The translations under genes and the position numbers were made by a program. A stretch of DNA of 64,000 nt from CAIYRG01 sp964446945 (GTDB lineage: Bacteria > Pseudomonadota > Alphaproteobacteria > Micropepsales > Micropepsaceae). Within the stretch, counting starts at the first letter, position 1. Every line of letters begins with the position of its first letter. The stretch is taken from the NCBI GenBank assembly GCA_964446945.1, contig CAYUQO010000003.1, forward strand, positions 248,001 through 312,000, in the 5' to 3' direction. This document shows positions 53,177 through 61,694 of this stretch, piece after piece. Below the pieces are notes generated by a model. That model ran no database searches, was not told the DNA's origin, and worked only from the letters and a program-made list of their open reading frames with translations.

Positions 53177-54436
53177 ATGTCGGGCGCTGCCACCAAAGCT
53201 GCACCGGACGCCAATTCGCTGGCCAGCCGCCTCTCTGCCGTGCGGCAACTGACGGAACAGCTCGCCGCTCCATTGAGTCCGGAAGATCAGTGCATTCAGT
53301 CGATGCCGGACGCGAGTCCTGTCAAATGGCATCTCGCTCACACGACCTGGTTTTTCGAAACTCTGGTGCTGATTCCGCACGCGCCTGGATACGAAATCCA
53401 TGACCGGCGCTTTCATTATCTGTTCAATTCCTACTACGAGTCTCTTGGCGACAGGCATCCCCGCCCGCAGCGCGGTATGATTACGCGACCATCATGTGAA
53501 GAGATCCTGCGATATCGCAAGCATGTCGATACAGCAATGCAGCGGCTGCTCGACAATGCGTACACTGCCGAAATCGGTGGATTGACCGAACTTGGCCTGC
53601 AGCACGAGCAGCAGCATCAGGAATTGATTCTGACCGACATCAAGCACGCGCTTTCGTGCAATCCGATATTGCCTGCCTATTCGAATGTTGCGGAACCCGC
53701 GGATCAGACGCCGGTGCCGCTCTCATGGCAGGATTATACCGGCGGCATCTGCTGGATTGGCAGCGGGACCGGCAGTTTTGCCTTTGACAATGAACAGCCC
53801 CGTCATCGCGTTCTGCTGGCGCCGTTCCGGTTCGCGTCGCGGCTTACGACCTGCGGCGAATATCTGGAATTCATTCGCGACAGCGGCTACGAGCGGCCCG
53901 AACTGTGGTTGTCCGACGGCTGGAATTTTATCCAGACCAGGAACATCCGTGCCCCGCTTTATTGGGCGGGCCATGCGGATGGATGGACGATTTTTACTCT
54001 GGGTGGCACCCGGCCGTTCCGGCTTTCCGAACCGGTCGTTCACATCAGCTTCTATGAAGCGGAGGCCTATGCCCGATGGTGCGGCAAAAGGCTGCCGACG
54101 GAATTTGAATGGGAGACGGCCGCAAGGGCAGAGCCGGTTGCAGGCCGGTTGTTGCAGATGGGCAATCTGCATCCGCACCCTGCCAAAAAAGGCGAGAGCC
54201 AGTTTTATGGGGACGCGTGGGAATGGACCCGTTCTGCCTATGATCCTTACCCTGGATTCAAGCCGTGGAGCGGCCCGGCATCGGAATACAACGGCAAATT
54301 CATGTCCGGGCAGATCGTCCTGCGCGGCGGTTCGTGCGTTACGCCTGCGGATCATATTCGGCCTGGCTACCGGAATTTCTTCCCGCCCGGCGCACGCTGG
54401 CAGTTTTCCGGGATTCGCCTGGCAGAGGATGCATGA
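53177..54436 (+). CDS. egtB: Ergothioneine biosynthesis sulfoxide synthase EgtB
   Basis: 419 residues from ATG 53177, 14 bases past zwf; a further upstream in-frame ATG at 53120 overlaps zwf. N-terminal DinB-like domain with the iron triad: His in WHLAHTTWFFE (about 51-54) and HEQQHQE (about 142-146). C-terminal formylglycine-type domain has GCRLPTEFEWE-like CGKRLPTEFEWETAARAE, DAWEWTRSAYDPYPGF and VLRGGSCVT. It joins a thiol (gamma-glutamylcysteine or cysteine) to hercynine using O2. No egtA or egtC is nearby, so cysteine or gamma-Glu-Cys from general metabolism would serve. The stop overlaps egtD. Confidence 0.95.
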   Translation: MSGAATKAAPDANSLASRLSAVRQLTEQLAAPLSPEDQCIQSMPDASPVKWHLAHTTWFFETLVLIPHAPGYEIHDRRFHYLFNSYYESLGDRHPRPQRGMITRPSCEEILRYRKHVDTAMQRLLDNAYTAEIGGLTELGLQHEQQHQELILTDIKHALSCNPILPAYSNVAEPADQTPVPLSWQDYTGGICWIGSGTGSFAFDNEQPRHRVLLAPFRFASRLTTCGEYLEFIRDSGYERPELWLSDGWNFIQTRNIRAPLYWAGHADGWTIFTLGGTRPFRLSEPVVHISFYEAEAYARWCGKRLPTEFEWETAARAEPVAGRLLQMGNLHPHPAKKGESQFYGDAWEWTRSAYDPYPGFKPWSGPASEYNGKFMSGQIVLRGGSCVTPADHIRPGYRNFFPPGARWQFSGIRLAEDA

Positions 54437-55395
54437 AATCGATGCGAGAAGATGGTTTCGCCAGCGCCTCCGGAGGGACGGGAGATGGTTTCCGCCAGGC
54501 GCTGATTGAAGGCCTGCGGCAATCTCCGAAAAGAATTCCGTGCAAATATCTTTACGACGCCATTGGCGCCCGGCTGTTCGACGAAATCTGCACCCTGCCT
54601 GAATATTATCTGACCCGGACCGAAAACGCGTTGCTGCGCGCATATGCGGCGGAGATTGCGGCGCTGGCCGGCCCTGATGCCGAGATCATGGAATTCGGCG
54701 CCGGATCAGGCGACAAAATTCGTATATTGCTAGACGTGTTTCAGCACCCGCGCGCCTACATGCCGGTTGATTTTTCCGTCACCTGGCTGGATCGCCTCGC
54801 GCAAGGGCTGCGCAAGGATTATCCGGCGTTGCTGGTCCATCCGGTGATCGGGGATTTCACGGGCAATCTGTGCTGGCCGCTGACATCGCAAGCGCGCCGC
54901 CTGGGTTTTTTCCCGGGTTCGACAATCGGCAATTTTACGCGTTCTGAAGCGCGCGAATTTTTATCCGCCGCGGCTGCAATTCTGGATGGCGGCGCCTTAT
55001 TGGTCGGTGTCGATCTGGCGAAGAATCCGGCCATATTGCACGGCGCGTACAATGACCGCGCGGGGATCACAGCGGCGTTCAACCTGAATCTGCTGTCGCG
55101 CGCCAATCGCGATGCGGGAGCCGATTTCGATCCCGCGCGGTTTTTCCATTACGCAGTTTACAACCCGGCCGAAATGCGGATCGAAATGTATCTGATCAGC
55201 GCGATACGGCAGACAGCCCAAGTTTCCGGCCGGTCATTTGCTTTTTCGCAGGGAGAAGCGATTCTGACGGAATACTCTTACAAATACACCGTCGAGGGCT
55301 TCCAGGAACTCGCCACATCGGCGGGTTTGATTCCCCGCAAGGTCTGGTGTGACCGGGAAGGCTTATTCAGCCTCCACTGGCTCGAATCACGCTGA
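54433..55395 (+). CDS. egtD: L-histidine N-alpha-methyltransferase EgtD
   Basis: 320 residues from ATG 54433, overlapping the egtB TGA (ATGA) with GAGG ahead. Signatures: KYLYDAIGARLFDEIC, LPEYYLTRTE, the SAM-binding MEFGAGSGDK, FFPGSTIGNF and LLVGVDLAKN. It trimethylates histidine to hercynine, the substrate of EgtB. Together egtB and egtD suffice for hercynine sulfoxide; the final C-S lyase (EgtE) is not in the window. The 3' end overlaps a convergent gene by 9 bases. Confidence 0.95.
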   Translation: MKSMREDGFASASGGTGDGFRQALIEGLRQSPKRIPCKYLYDAIGARLFDEICTLPEYYLTRTENALLRAYAAEIAALAGPDAEIMEFGAGSGDKIRILLDVFQHPRAYMPVDFSVTWLDRLAQGLRKDYPALLVHPVIGDFTGNLCWPLTSQARRLGFFPGSTIGNFTRSEAREFLSAAAAILDGGALLVGVDLAKNPAILHGAYNDRAGITAAFNLNLLSRANRDAGADFDPARFFHYAVYNPAEMRIEMYLISAIRQTAQVSGRSFAFSQGEAILTEYSYKYTVEGFQELATSAGLIPRKVWCDREGLFSLHWLESR

Positions 55396-56331
55396 AGCGT
55401 TCTGCCACAAACGGCTGAAACGCGCCGCGACAATCTCATCATAGGCTGACTCGCCGCGCAGAATGCCAACATCGCGCGAGAATTGATTCATGCCACGAAC
55501 AAATTCAGGAGAAATCGACGGGTCGTAAAGCGGCGTATCCCGCGCAATAAGTCCGGCGATGAGTGCCGCCTCACTGGGCGGAAACAGTTTCTGTCCAACC
55601 GCAGCCGCGCGTGACGGATCGGCACGCAGCGCGTTCTGCGTGTTGACGATCGCGCGAACGGCAGCTTCAGCAATTTCAGGCTCGCGCTCGATCAGGCGAT
55701 CGGTCGTCGCAATAGACGCCATGGTGTAGTTGAAGCAGGACTTCGGTCCATCGCCGCGGCGGATGTCGAGAACGACTGTGCCCGCGCCGCTCTTCACCGC
55801 AACTTCGGCGCCCATGCCGTTTGCCCAGAAACCATCTATCTTTCCGTCCTGCAGGGCTTTGGCGGCGGTGACGCCGAAATTGATGCCGGCGCCCCGGGCC
55901 CCTGGCACCGGTGCAATCCGGACTTCATCGCGGTTCAGATCGATGCCGCCTTCGATCAGGAGTTGGCGCAGTCCGAGATCAACCCAGGGTGCGGCGCCGA
56001 TGCTTTTGCCTTTGACGCAATTGAGTTCACCGCGCTTCGCGTGAAAGCGCGAATGCATGACCAGGAACCAGTACATGCCCTGTCCCTGTGCGCAGAGCAG
56101 TTTGACGCCGCGCCATTCGGGGAAGGCCGCCAGCGCGGAATGTGCCGAACCGCCGACGAAATCGACGGCGCCATCGCGCATGGCCGCATAGGATTTATCG
56201 ACAGGAAAGATCAGCTCGACCGAGGCATCGATTCCTTCGCGCCGGAAAAATCCCAGTTCGACCGCCGCAACCGCAGGGAAATATGAATTCGAGATAAGGT
56301 CCGGAATCGCCAGTTTGACTGGGCGCGTCAT
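55387..56331 (-). CDS. ABC-type substrate-binding protein, NMT1/THI5-like, no signal peptide
   Basis: 314 residues. KLAIPDLISNSYFPAVAAVE and ELGFFRREGIDASVELI give the start of the SsuA/NMT1-like fold, with DFVGGSAHSALAAF and GKIDGFWANGMGAEVA later. The start MTRPVKLAIPD has no hydrophobic signal, and no upstream in-frame start adds one, so the protein may be cytoplasmic. No permease or ATPase gene is adjacent. It is coupled to the cupin gene (ATGA overlap). Perhaps a ligand-binding or enzyme-like use of the fold, as in the THI5 group; function unknown. Confidence 0.85.
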   Translation of the reverse strand: MTRPVKLAIPDLISNSYFPAVAAVELGFFRREGIDASVELIFPVDKSYAAMRDGAVDFVGGSAHSALAAFPEWRGVKLLCAQGQGMYWFLVMHSRFHAKRGELNCVKGKSIGAAPWVDLGLRQLLIEGGIDLNRDEVRIAPVPGARGAGINFGVTAAKALQDGKIDGFWANGMGAEVAVKSGAGTVVLDIRRGDGPKSCFNYTMASIATTDRLIEREPEIAEAAVRAIVNTQNALRADPSRAAAVGQKLFPPSEAALIAGLIARDTPLYDPSISPEFVRGMNQFSRDVGILRGESAYDEIVAARFSRLWQNASA

Positions 56332-56723
56332 CTCGGCTGATTCCGGCTCTCGTCGTAGTAGTGGATTTCAAACAGCATACAGCCCTTCTCTGATTTGAAG
56401 GGCCCATGATGAACGCCAGGCGGCCGGCAGGCATAGGTCGGGCTGACGAATGCTTCGCCGCCCTTGCCCTCCCGATCATTGCCGACGGTAAGGTCGCCGG
56501 TGAGAAGATAAACTTCCTCCCAATGATCGTGCACAAATGGCGCGGTCGTGTACACGCCGGGATCGAAGCGCAGCAACCGCGTGCGGCTTCCGGTCTTGCG
56601 CCGCTCATCCAGGTCACTGGCGAGAATCTTCTGCTTGATGCCCTCCGGATAGCCTTCCGGCGTTGCCCAGCCTGATTTCATGTCGAGCGACAAAAACTCG
56701 ATATGCGGTTTGTTCATCGGCAT
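56328..56723 (-). CDS. Cupin-domain protein
   Basis: 131 residues forming one cupin barrel. The first motif FVHDHWEEVYLLTGDL carries two His and a Glu as metal ligands, the second HHGPFKSEKGCMLFEIHYYDE carries a His. It starts 14 bases after the DUF2848 gene and overlaps the next start, so all three are one leftward unit. Likely a small metal-dependent dioxygenase, isomerase or binding protein for the same substrate; this cannot be specified. Confidence 0.85.
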   Translation of the reverse strand: MPMNKPHIEFLSLDMKSGWATPEGYPEGIKQKILASDLDERRKTGSRTRLLRFDPGVYTTAPFVHDHWEEVYLLTGDLTVGNDREGKGGEAFVSPTYACRPPGVHHGPFKSEKGCMLFEIHYYDESRNQPR

Positions 56724-56737
56724 GTGTTTGCGTCTCT

Positions 56738-57427
56738 TCAGCCCAAAACAGGCAGGGTGAAAATGTCATAACCGTGCGCGATTGTCTTCCGCCGCACCGG
56801 ATCTTCCAGCTCGAAATCGAAACGGTCGGCCGGACGGACGCCGGCGATAGCCGGCAAGGTGCCACCGAAAATCGCCGTGCCATCGGGAATCTGGCCTTTG
56901 CCCAGGCGTGACAGCAAATCTTCCGGGTGCAAAAGCGCACTTACCGGACCTTGCTGATACAGCTCCCGCCGGCCATCAGACGTGGCGTAGGAGCGGAGGA
57001 TCAGCCGGTCCCAGTGCGGGACCACATCGTCAAATGACCAGAGCGCCGATGCGACGGGCTTGTCGCAGATCTGCTTGGACAGTGATACGCCGACGCTTTC
57101 CGCTTCACGGTCCGTGTGGTCTGAACCGGTGCCGACCCACAGCCGGCCCAACGCCTTGAGCAGCACAAATTCCACTTCGCCGCTGCTCTTCTCGCCCAGC
57201 ACCTGAACGGATGTGTCGGTGGTCAGTCTCGCCGCTGAAACACGGTAAAAAATGGGTACGGTTGCCGGGCGTTTGACACCCAGTGCTTCCAATTCACGGA
57301 TGTGATGCTCGACTGCCGCAGGATCGCGTCCGGTCCAGCCGGCGATGATCAGAGTACTTATTTCGAGTGCCCGAGCCACAACCCCGGATCGGCCATCTTC
57401 AAGCTGGAATGAAAGTATGCTGCCCAT
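56738..57427 (-). CDS. DUF2848-family protein
   Basis: 229 residues recognised as DUF2848 by the run of motifs: LIIAGWTGRDPAAVEHHIRE, VPIFYRVSAA, VQVLGEKSSGEVEFVLL, LWVGTGSDHTDREAE, VSLSKQICDKPVA and FDDVVPHWDRLILRS. The family resembles fumarylacetoacetase-like hydrolases in overall shape, and the Glu/Asp/His-rich segments could bind metal, but no activity is established. First gene of the leftward trio; the upstream 127 bases face the divergent VOC genes. Confidence 0.85.
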   Translation of the reverse strand: MGSILSFQLEDGRSGVVARALEISTLIIAGWTGRDPAAVEHHIRELEALGVKRPATVPIFYRVSAARLTTDTSVQVLGEKSSGEVEFVLLKALGRLWVGTGSDHTDREAESVGVSLSKQICDKPVASALWSFDDVVPHWDRLILRSYATSDGRRELYQQGPVSALLHPEDLLSRLGKGQIPDGTAIFGGTLPAIAGVRPADRFDFELEDPVRRKTIAHGYDIFTLPVLG

Positions 57428-57554
57428 TTATGTTCCCGTAACAGACTGGAATTTGCAGATTGCATAGTGGCCAGCATGCGTCAAATACGCCTGGCGCGGC
57501 GCTGACAAAGCCGGCGGAATGGTCCAGAATGGCCGAAAATTACGGGAGCTTCTA

Positions 57555-58373
57555 ATGTCCGCGCGCATCAATCATGTTGCCATTACCAGCGATTATTACG
57601 CGACAAATGCGCGATTTTACGAAGCGCTGTTCGCGATGCAGCCGGGCAAGACGAAGACCCTTCCGCCATCACGCGCGATTTCACTGGGGGACGGCTATGT
57701 CGGGATGACGCATATTCCCCGCCGCGATGGACGCACCAGCGGTCTCGACCACTTCGGCATCGAGGTGGATGATATCGACGATGCGATCGCCCGCATGCAG
57801 AAATTCGATCCCGAACTGGCCGCGCTCAAACGTCCGCCGATACGCCCGTACGCCGCCTATAGCACCCACGATCCAGATACCAACATATTCGATCTGTCGC
57901 AGCGGAATATCGGCTTTCAGAAGGATGTCTATGCCGATAATGACGGGCAGGACACGCGCACCCGCCATATCGATCACATCGCGCTGCGGACCCGGAATGC
58001 CGAGCGCTGCGCGCAATTCTACGCCGAGGTGTTCGGACTCGCGTTGTTGAACCGCCCCGGCGACGGGAACTATTACCTGTCGGACGGCCGCGTGACGCTC
58101 GCGATACTGCAATGGAAGATTTCGGACTACGTCGGCATGGATCCGGCGCGGCTGGGGCTCGACCATATCGGTTTCAAGGTTGAAAGCGTCGATGCCGTAA
58201 AGCGCGATCTCGAATTCCTGATCGGCGAAAATCCGCTCATGCACGGCCGTCCGCTCGGTTACGGAAGCGAAGGCGAAGCGCGCCTGAAGCTGTTCAAGCA
58301 ATGCCCGTTCGGGCACCACCATTTCACCGATGTCGAGGGCGTTTATCTCGATGTCGCCAATGGCGAGGCGTGA
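57555..58373 (+). CDS. VOC-family two-domain protein (extradiol dioxygenase-like), copy 1
   Basis: 272 residues from ATG 57555 (GGGAGC ahead). Two vicinal-oxygen-chelate modules: N-terminal INHVAITSDYYATNARFYEA and C-terminal IDHIALRTRNAERCAQFYAEVFG. In the second, His in IDHIALRT, His in LDHIGFKVES and Glu in FTDVEGVYLDV form a possible two-His-one-Glu metal site as in type I extradiol dioxygenases. The N-terminal half has a similar layout with an Asp in place of the Glu. The substrate is unknown. Copy 2 follows 5 bases later. Confidence 0.87.
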   Translation: MSARINHVAITSDYYATNARFYEALFAMQPGKTKTLPPSRAISLGDGYVGMTHIPRRDGRTSGLDHFGIEVDDIDDAIARMQKFDPELAALKRPPIRPYAAYSTHDPDTNIFDLSQRNIGFQKDVYADNDGQDTRTRHIDHIALRTRNAERCAQFYAEVFGLALLNRPGDGNYYLSDGRVTLAILQWKISDYVGMDPARLGLDHIGFKVESVDAVKRDLEFLIGENPLMHGRPLGYGSEGEARLKLFKQCPFGHHHFTDVEGVYLDVANGEA

Positions 58374-58378
58374 CCGCG

Positions 58379-59182
58379 ATGGCTGCCAAAATCAATCACG
58401 TCGCTATCGCCACAGATTACTACGCCATGAATGCGCGGTTTTATCAGGCATTGTTCGACATGAAGACCACGAAAAAGCCGCGCCCCGCGCGTGCGGTCCC
58501 GGTGGGCGATGGTTATGTCGGCCTGAACTGCATTCCGCGGCGTGACGGGCGCTTGAGCGGCCTCGACCATTTCGGCATTACGGTGGATGACATCCCGGAA
58601 ACGCTTGCGCGAATTGAGCGCTTTGACCGCACGATAACAGCTGTTAAGCGCCCGCCAATTCGTCCCTATGCCGCCTACAGTGTCCATGACCCGGACACGA
58701 ATATTTTCGACCTCTCCGAGGCGGATTCGGGAGAACAGAAAGATATTTTTGCCGAAAACAATTGGGTGCAGAAACGCGCGATCAGCCACATCGCACTCCG
58801 CACCCGTCACGCAAAGCGCTGCGCCGATTTCTACGCCGAAGTTTTCGGTCTCACGCGCCAGGACCGTCCCGACGATGAAAACTTCTACCTGAGCGATGGG
58901 CGGGTGACGCTGATGATCATCCCGTGGAAAATCGCCGACTATTATGCCCAAGACCCGGCGCGCACCGGCCTGGACCATATCGGGTTCAAGGTGGAAAGCG
59001 TCGAACAGGTCAAACGCGACCTGGATTTCCTGACCGGAGAGAATCCCCATCTGCGCAGCCGCGCGCTCGGCTATGGTTCGGAAGGCGAGGCGCGGCTCAA
59101 GCTGCTGCGGAAATGCCCGCTCGGCTGTTTTCAGTTCACCGACATCGAGGGCATCCACATCGACGTCGCCGAAGCGACCTGA
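58379..59182 (+). CDS. VOC-family two-domain protein, copy 2
   Basis: 267 residues from ATG 58379; the upstream frame into copy 1 is ignored. Closely parallel to copy 1: INHVAIATDYYAMNARFYQA, ISHIALRTRHAKRCADFYAEVFG, GLDHIGFKVESVEQVKRDL and QFTDIEGIHIDVAEAT, so the His, His, Glu pattern is kept. The order and spacing show tandem duplication. The proteins may form a hetero-oligomer or act on successive intermediates. The stop meets that of the convergent membrane gene in TGATCA. Confidence 0.87.
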   Translation: MAAKINHVAIATDYYAMNARFYQALFDMKTTKKPRPARAVPVGDGYVGLNCIPRRDGRLSGLDHFGITVDDIPETLARIERFDRTITAVKRPPIRPYAAYSVHDPDTNIFDLSEADSGEQKDIFAENNWVQKRAISHIALRTRHAKRCADFYAEVFGLTRQDRPDDENFYLSDGRVTLMIIPWKIADYYAQDPARTGLDHIGFKVESVEQVKRDLDFLTGENPHLRSRALGYGSEGEARLKLLRKCPLGCFQFTDIEGIHIDVAEAT

Positions 59183-59539
59183 TCAACCCGCGAAAGCGGC
59201 GACATAGACCGAGAAGCCGGCGAAAAAGACTATCGCGGCGCCCAGGGTGACATAGGGCCCGAACAATTCGACGACGGCCAAGGGGTAAGTGGTGTCACCC
59301 GGCTGCGCCCAACCGATGAACGGAATGCGGAGCGGCTCGCGGCGGTTTATGCGGCCCATATCATAAATGAACATGGCAATCACGATCCAGGACAGCAAGG
59401 CCGCGATGGCCAACCACAAAACATACCAAAGCACTGGGTACAAGCGCTCGCCCCATCGTTTAAACCCTGCTGCCGAATTACCATATCGCGCGCCATTTTC
59501 GATCCCGCCGCGGCAAATCGCGGCAGGTCGTTCCATCAC
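59183..59539 (-). CDS. Small predicted membrane protein, two transmembrane helices
   Basis: 118 residues if begun at GTG 59539 (ATG 59536 is equally possible). After a 25-residue basic head come two hydrophobic segments, LWYVLWLAIAALLSWIVIAM and VTLGAAIVFFAGFSVYVAAF, separated by IGWAQPGDTTYPLAVVELFG. I do not recognise the family. It lies convergent to the VOC pair and divergent from hyuA. Coding potential is supported by segment periodicity but no homologue is known to me, so the call is moderate. Confidence 0.55.
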   Translation of the reverse strand: MMERPAAICRGGIENGARYGNSAAGFKRWGERLYPVLWYVLWLAIAALLSWIVIAMFIYDMGRINRREPLRIPFIGWAQPGDTTYPLAVVELFGPYVTLGAAIVFFAGFSVYVAAFAG

Positions 59540-59629
59540 GAGTTCGTTGGCCTCACCGCAAAGGCCCGGCTTGTTGTCAAGGGTGGCGCCACGCTAAACC
59601 GGAGGCGAGATGAGGGTGGATCGCCAGTC

Positions 59630-61693
59630 ATGCCGCCATACAGGATAACCGTCGATACCGGTGGGACATTCTCGGATTTCGTGTATTTCGACGAGGCGGC
59701 GCAGCAGATCACGATCGCGAAACTGCCTTCGACGCCTGACGATCCGTCCCGCGCCATTCTGTCCGGCGTCGAACTGCTGATGGCCAAAGGGGCCGGCCCG
59801 GGGGACATCGCTTATTTCTGCCACGGCACGACGGTCGGCACCAACGCGCTGCTCGAAGGCAAGGGCGTCCGGACCGCGCTCCTGGTCACGAAAGGCTTTC
59901 GCGGAATTTACGAGGTCGGCGAACAATGCCGGCCGCATGGTTCAGCGATCTTCGACATTTTTTACGATCGGCGGGGCCTGCTCGTGCCGCCGGTGCTGAC
60001 CGGTGAAGTTGCGGAACGCGTCTCGGCCGCAGGCGAAATCCTGCAGCCGCTGGATCAGACGGCACTCAAAGCCACGATCCGCGAACTGAAGGCGCGTGCA
60101 CCGCAATCGATCGCGGTCTGCCTGCTGTTTTCCTTCCTGAGGCCTGAACACGAACAGCGCGTCCGGGCGATCATTGCACAGGAGATGCCGGATTGCGCCG
60201 TTTCCTTGTCCTCGGAAATCCTGCCGCAGATCCGTGAATATTACCGCCTGTCCACGACGGTGGTGAATGCCTATTTGCAACCCATTCTTGCACGGTATAT
60301 CGGCAATCTTGAAGCTCGCCTGACCAACGCCGGGATATCGACACAGCAGAAATATGTGATGCAGTCGAATGGCGGCATGGCGAATTTCGCGGCCAGCGCG
60401 GAGAAGGCTGTCGCCACCGTACTGTCTGGTCCAGCCGGCGGTGTGACTGCAAGCGTTCGCCTGTCGGCCGCAACGGGACTGCAGAATCTGGTTACCTTCG
60501 ACATGGGCGGCACGTCTTGCGATGTGTCACTGATCCGTAACGGCGAGCCCGCCGTCCATCATCGCGGCACGATCGACGGCCGGGACATTTCGCTGCCCAT
60601 GCTCGATATCAATACAGTCAGTGCCGGCGGCGGAACGATTGCACGCGTGGACCGCTTTGGGCAGCTCGCCGTCGGTCCGGACAGCGCAGGCGCGGTACCG
60701 GGCCCCGCCTGTTATGGCCGCGGCGGAGTGGACCCGACCATCACCGACTGCAATCTTGTGCTCGGTTATCTCGGCGAGGACAATTTCCTCGGTGGCCGGA
60801 TGAAGCTGCACCGGGCTGCGGCACAGCGCGCGATCGAATCGCAAGTCGCAGCAAAACTTGATCTGGCGGTCGAAGATGCGGCGGACGGCGTTATCCGCGT
60901 GATCAACGTCAAGATGCAGGAGGCAATCAAGGCCATTTCGACCATGCGCGGGCATGATGTGCGGCAATTCCATTTGCTCGCATTTGGTGGCGCGGGTCCG
61001 CTGCATGCTGCTGCAATTGCCGCCGAACTCCGGATGGCGGGCGTGGTGGTGCCGCTCTATCCCGGCGTTCACTCGGCCATGGGTCTTTTGATGTCCGATG
61101 TGCGTCACGATTACATCCGATCACGGATGATCGCGCTTGACCGCATCACCCTGGATGAACTGCGTGAGGGCTTTGCCGCGTTGGAAAGCCAGGCGACACG
61201 GGATTTGCGCGACGAAGGATTTCAGCATCATGGTATTTCGCTCGAGCACTCGCTCGACCTGCGGTATGCGGGACAGGGTTATGAGCTGACCATTCCCTGC
61301 GCCGGAAGCTTTGGGCCGGATACGGCGGCGTCATTGCGGCGATCATTCGATGAAGCCCATCGGCGCATGTTCGGCCATGCCGCACCCGATGAAACGGTCG
61401 AGATCGTCTCGTTCCGGATTTGCGGAATTGGCCGCCTGCCGCCGGTGGAATTCCCAAGATTCAGCAATGAAAGCCGCGCGCTTGCCGACGCACGCCGTGA
61501 GACACGCCGCGCCTGGTTCGGCGGAGTCATGCGCGAATGTCCGGTGTATCAGCGCGAAAAGCTCGACGTTGGGCATTTCTTCAATGGGCCAGCCATCGTC
61601 GATCAGTTGGATGCGACGACAGTGATCCCGCCTGGCTGTTCGCTGCGCGTGGATGAGTTCCGCAATCTCATCATCCGCACCGGGGAGGCGTGA
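59630..61693 (+). CDS. hyuA: Hydantoinase/oxoprolinase family subunit A
   Basis: 687 residues. The N-terminal actin-like ATPase fold starts YRITVDTGGTFSDFVYFD, followed by FCHGTTVGTNALLEGKG, MQSNGGMANF, VLSGPAGGVTAS, TFDMGGTSCDVSLI, and AFGGAGPLHAAAIA near 470. These are standard for HyuA and 5-oxoprolinase and for acetone or acetophenone carboxylase subunits. The protein works with HyuB in ATP-driven opening or carboxylation of a small substrate. The substrate is not settled by sequence. The hyuB ATG follows with one base between. Confidence 0.93.
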   Translation: MPPYRITVDTGGTFSDFVYFDEAAQQITIAKLPSTPDDPSRAILSGVELLMAKGAGPGDIAYFCHGTTVGTNALLEGKGVRTALLVTKGFRGIYEVGEQCRPHGSAIFDIFYDRRGLLVPPVLTGEVAERVSAAGEILQPLDQTALKATIRELKARAPQSIAVCLLFSFLRPEHEQRVRAIIAQEMPDCAVSLSSEILPQIREYYRLSTTVVNAYLQPILARYIGNLEARLTNAGISTQQKYVMQSNGGMANFAASAEKAVATVLSGPAGGVTASVRLSAATGLQNLVTFDMGGTSCDVSLIRNGEPAVHHRGTIDGRDISLPMLDINTVSAGGGTIARVDRFGQLAVGPDSAGAVPGPACYGRGGVDPTITDCNLVLGYLGEDNFLGGRMKLHRAAAQRAIESQVAAKLDLAVEDAADGVIRVINVKMQEAIKAISTMRGHDVRQFHLLAFGGAGPLHAAAIAAELRMAGVVVPLYPGVHSAMGLLMSDVRHDYIRSRMIALDRITLDELREGFAALESQATRDLRDEGFQHHGISLEHSLDLRYAGQGYELTIPCAGSFGPDTAASLRRSFDEAHRRMFGHAAPDETVEIVSFRICGIGRLPPVEFPRFSNESRALADARRETRRAWFGGVMRECPVYQREKLDVGHFFNGPAIVDQLDATTVIPPGCSLRVDEFRNLIIRTGEA

Positions 61694-61694
61694 G

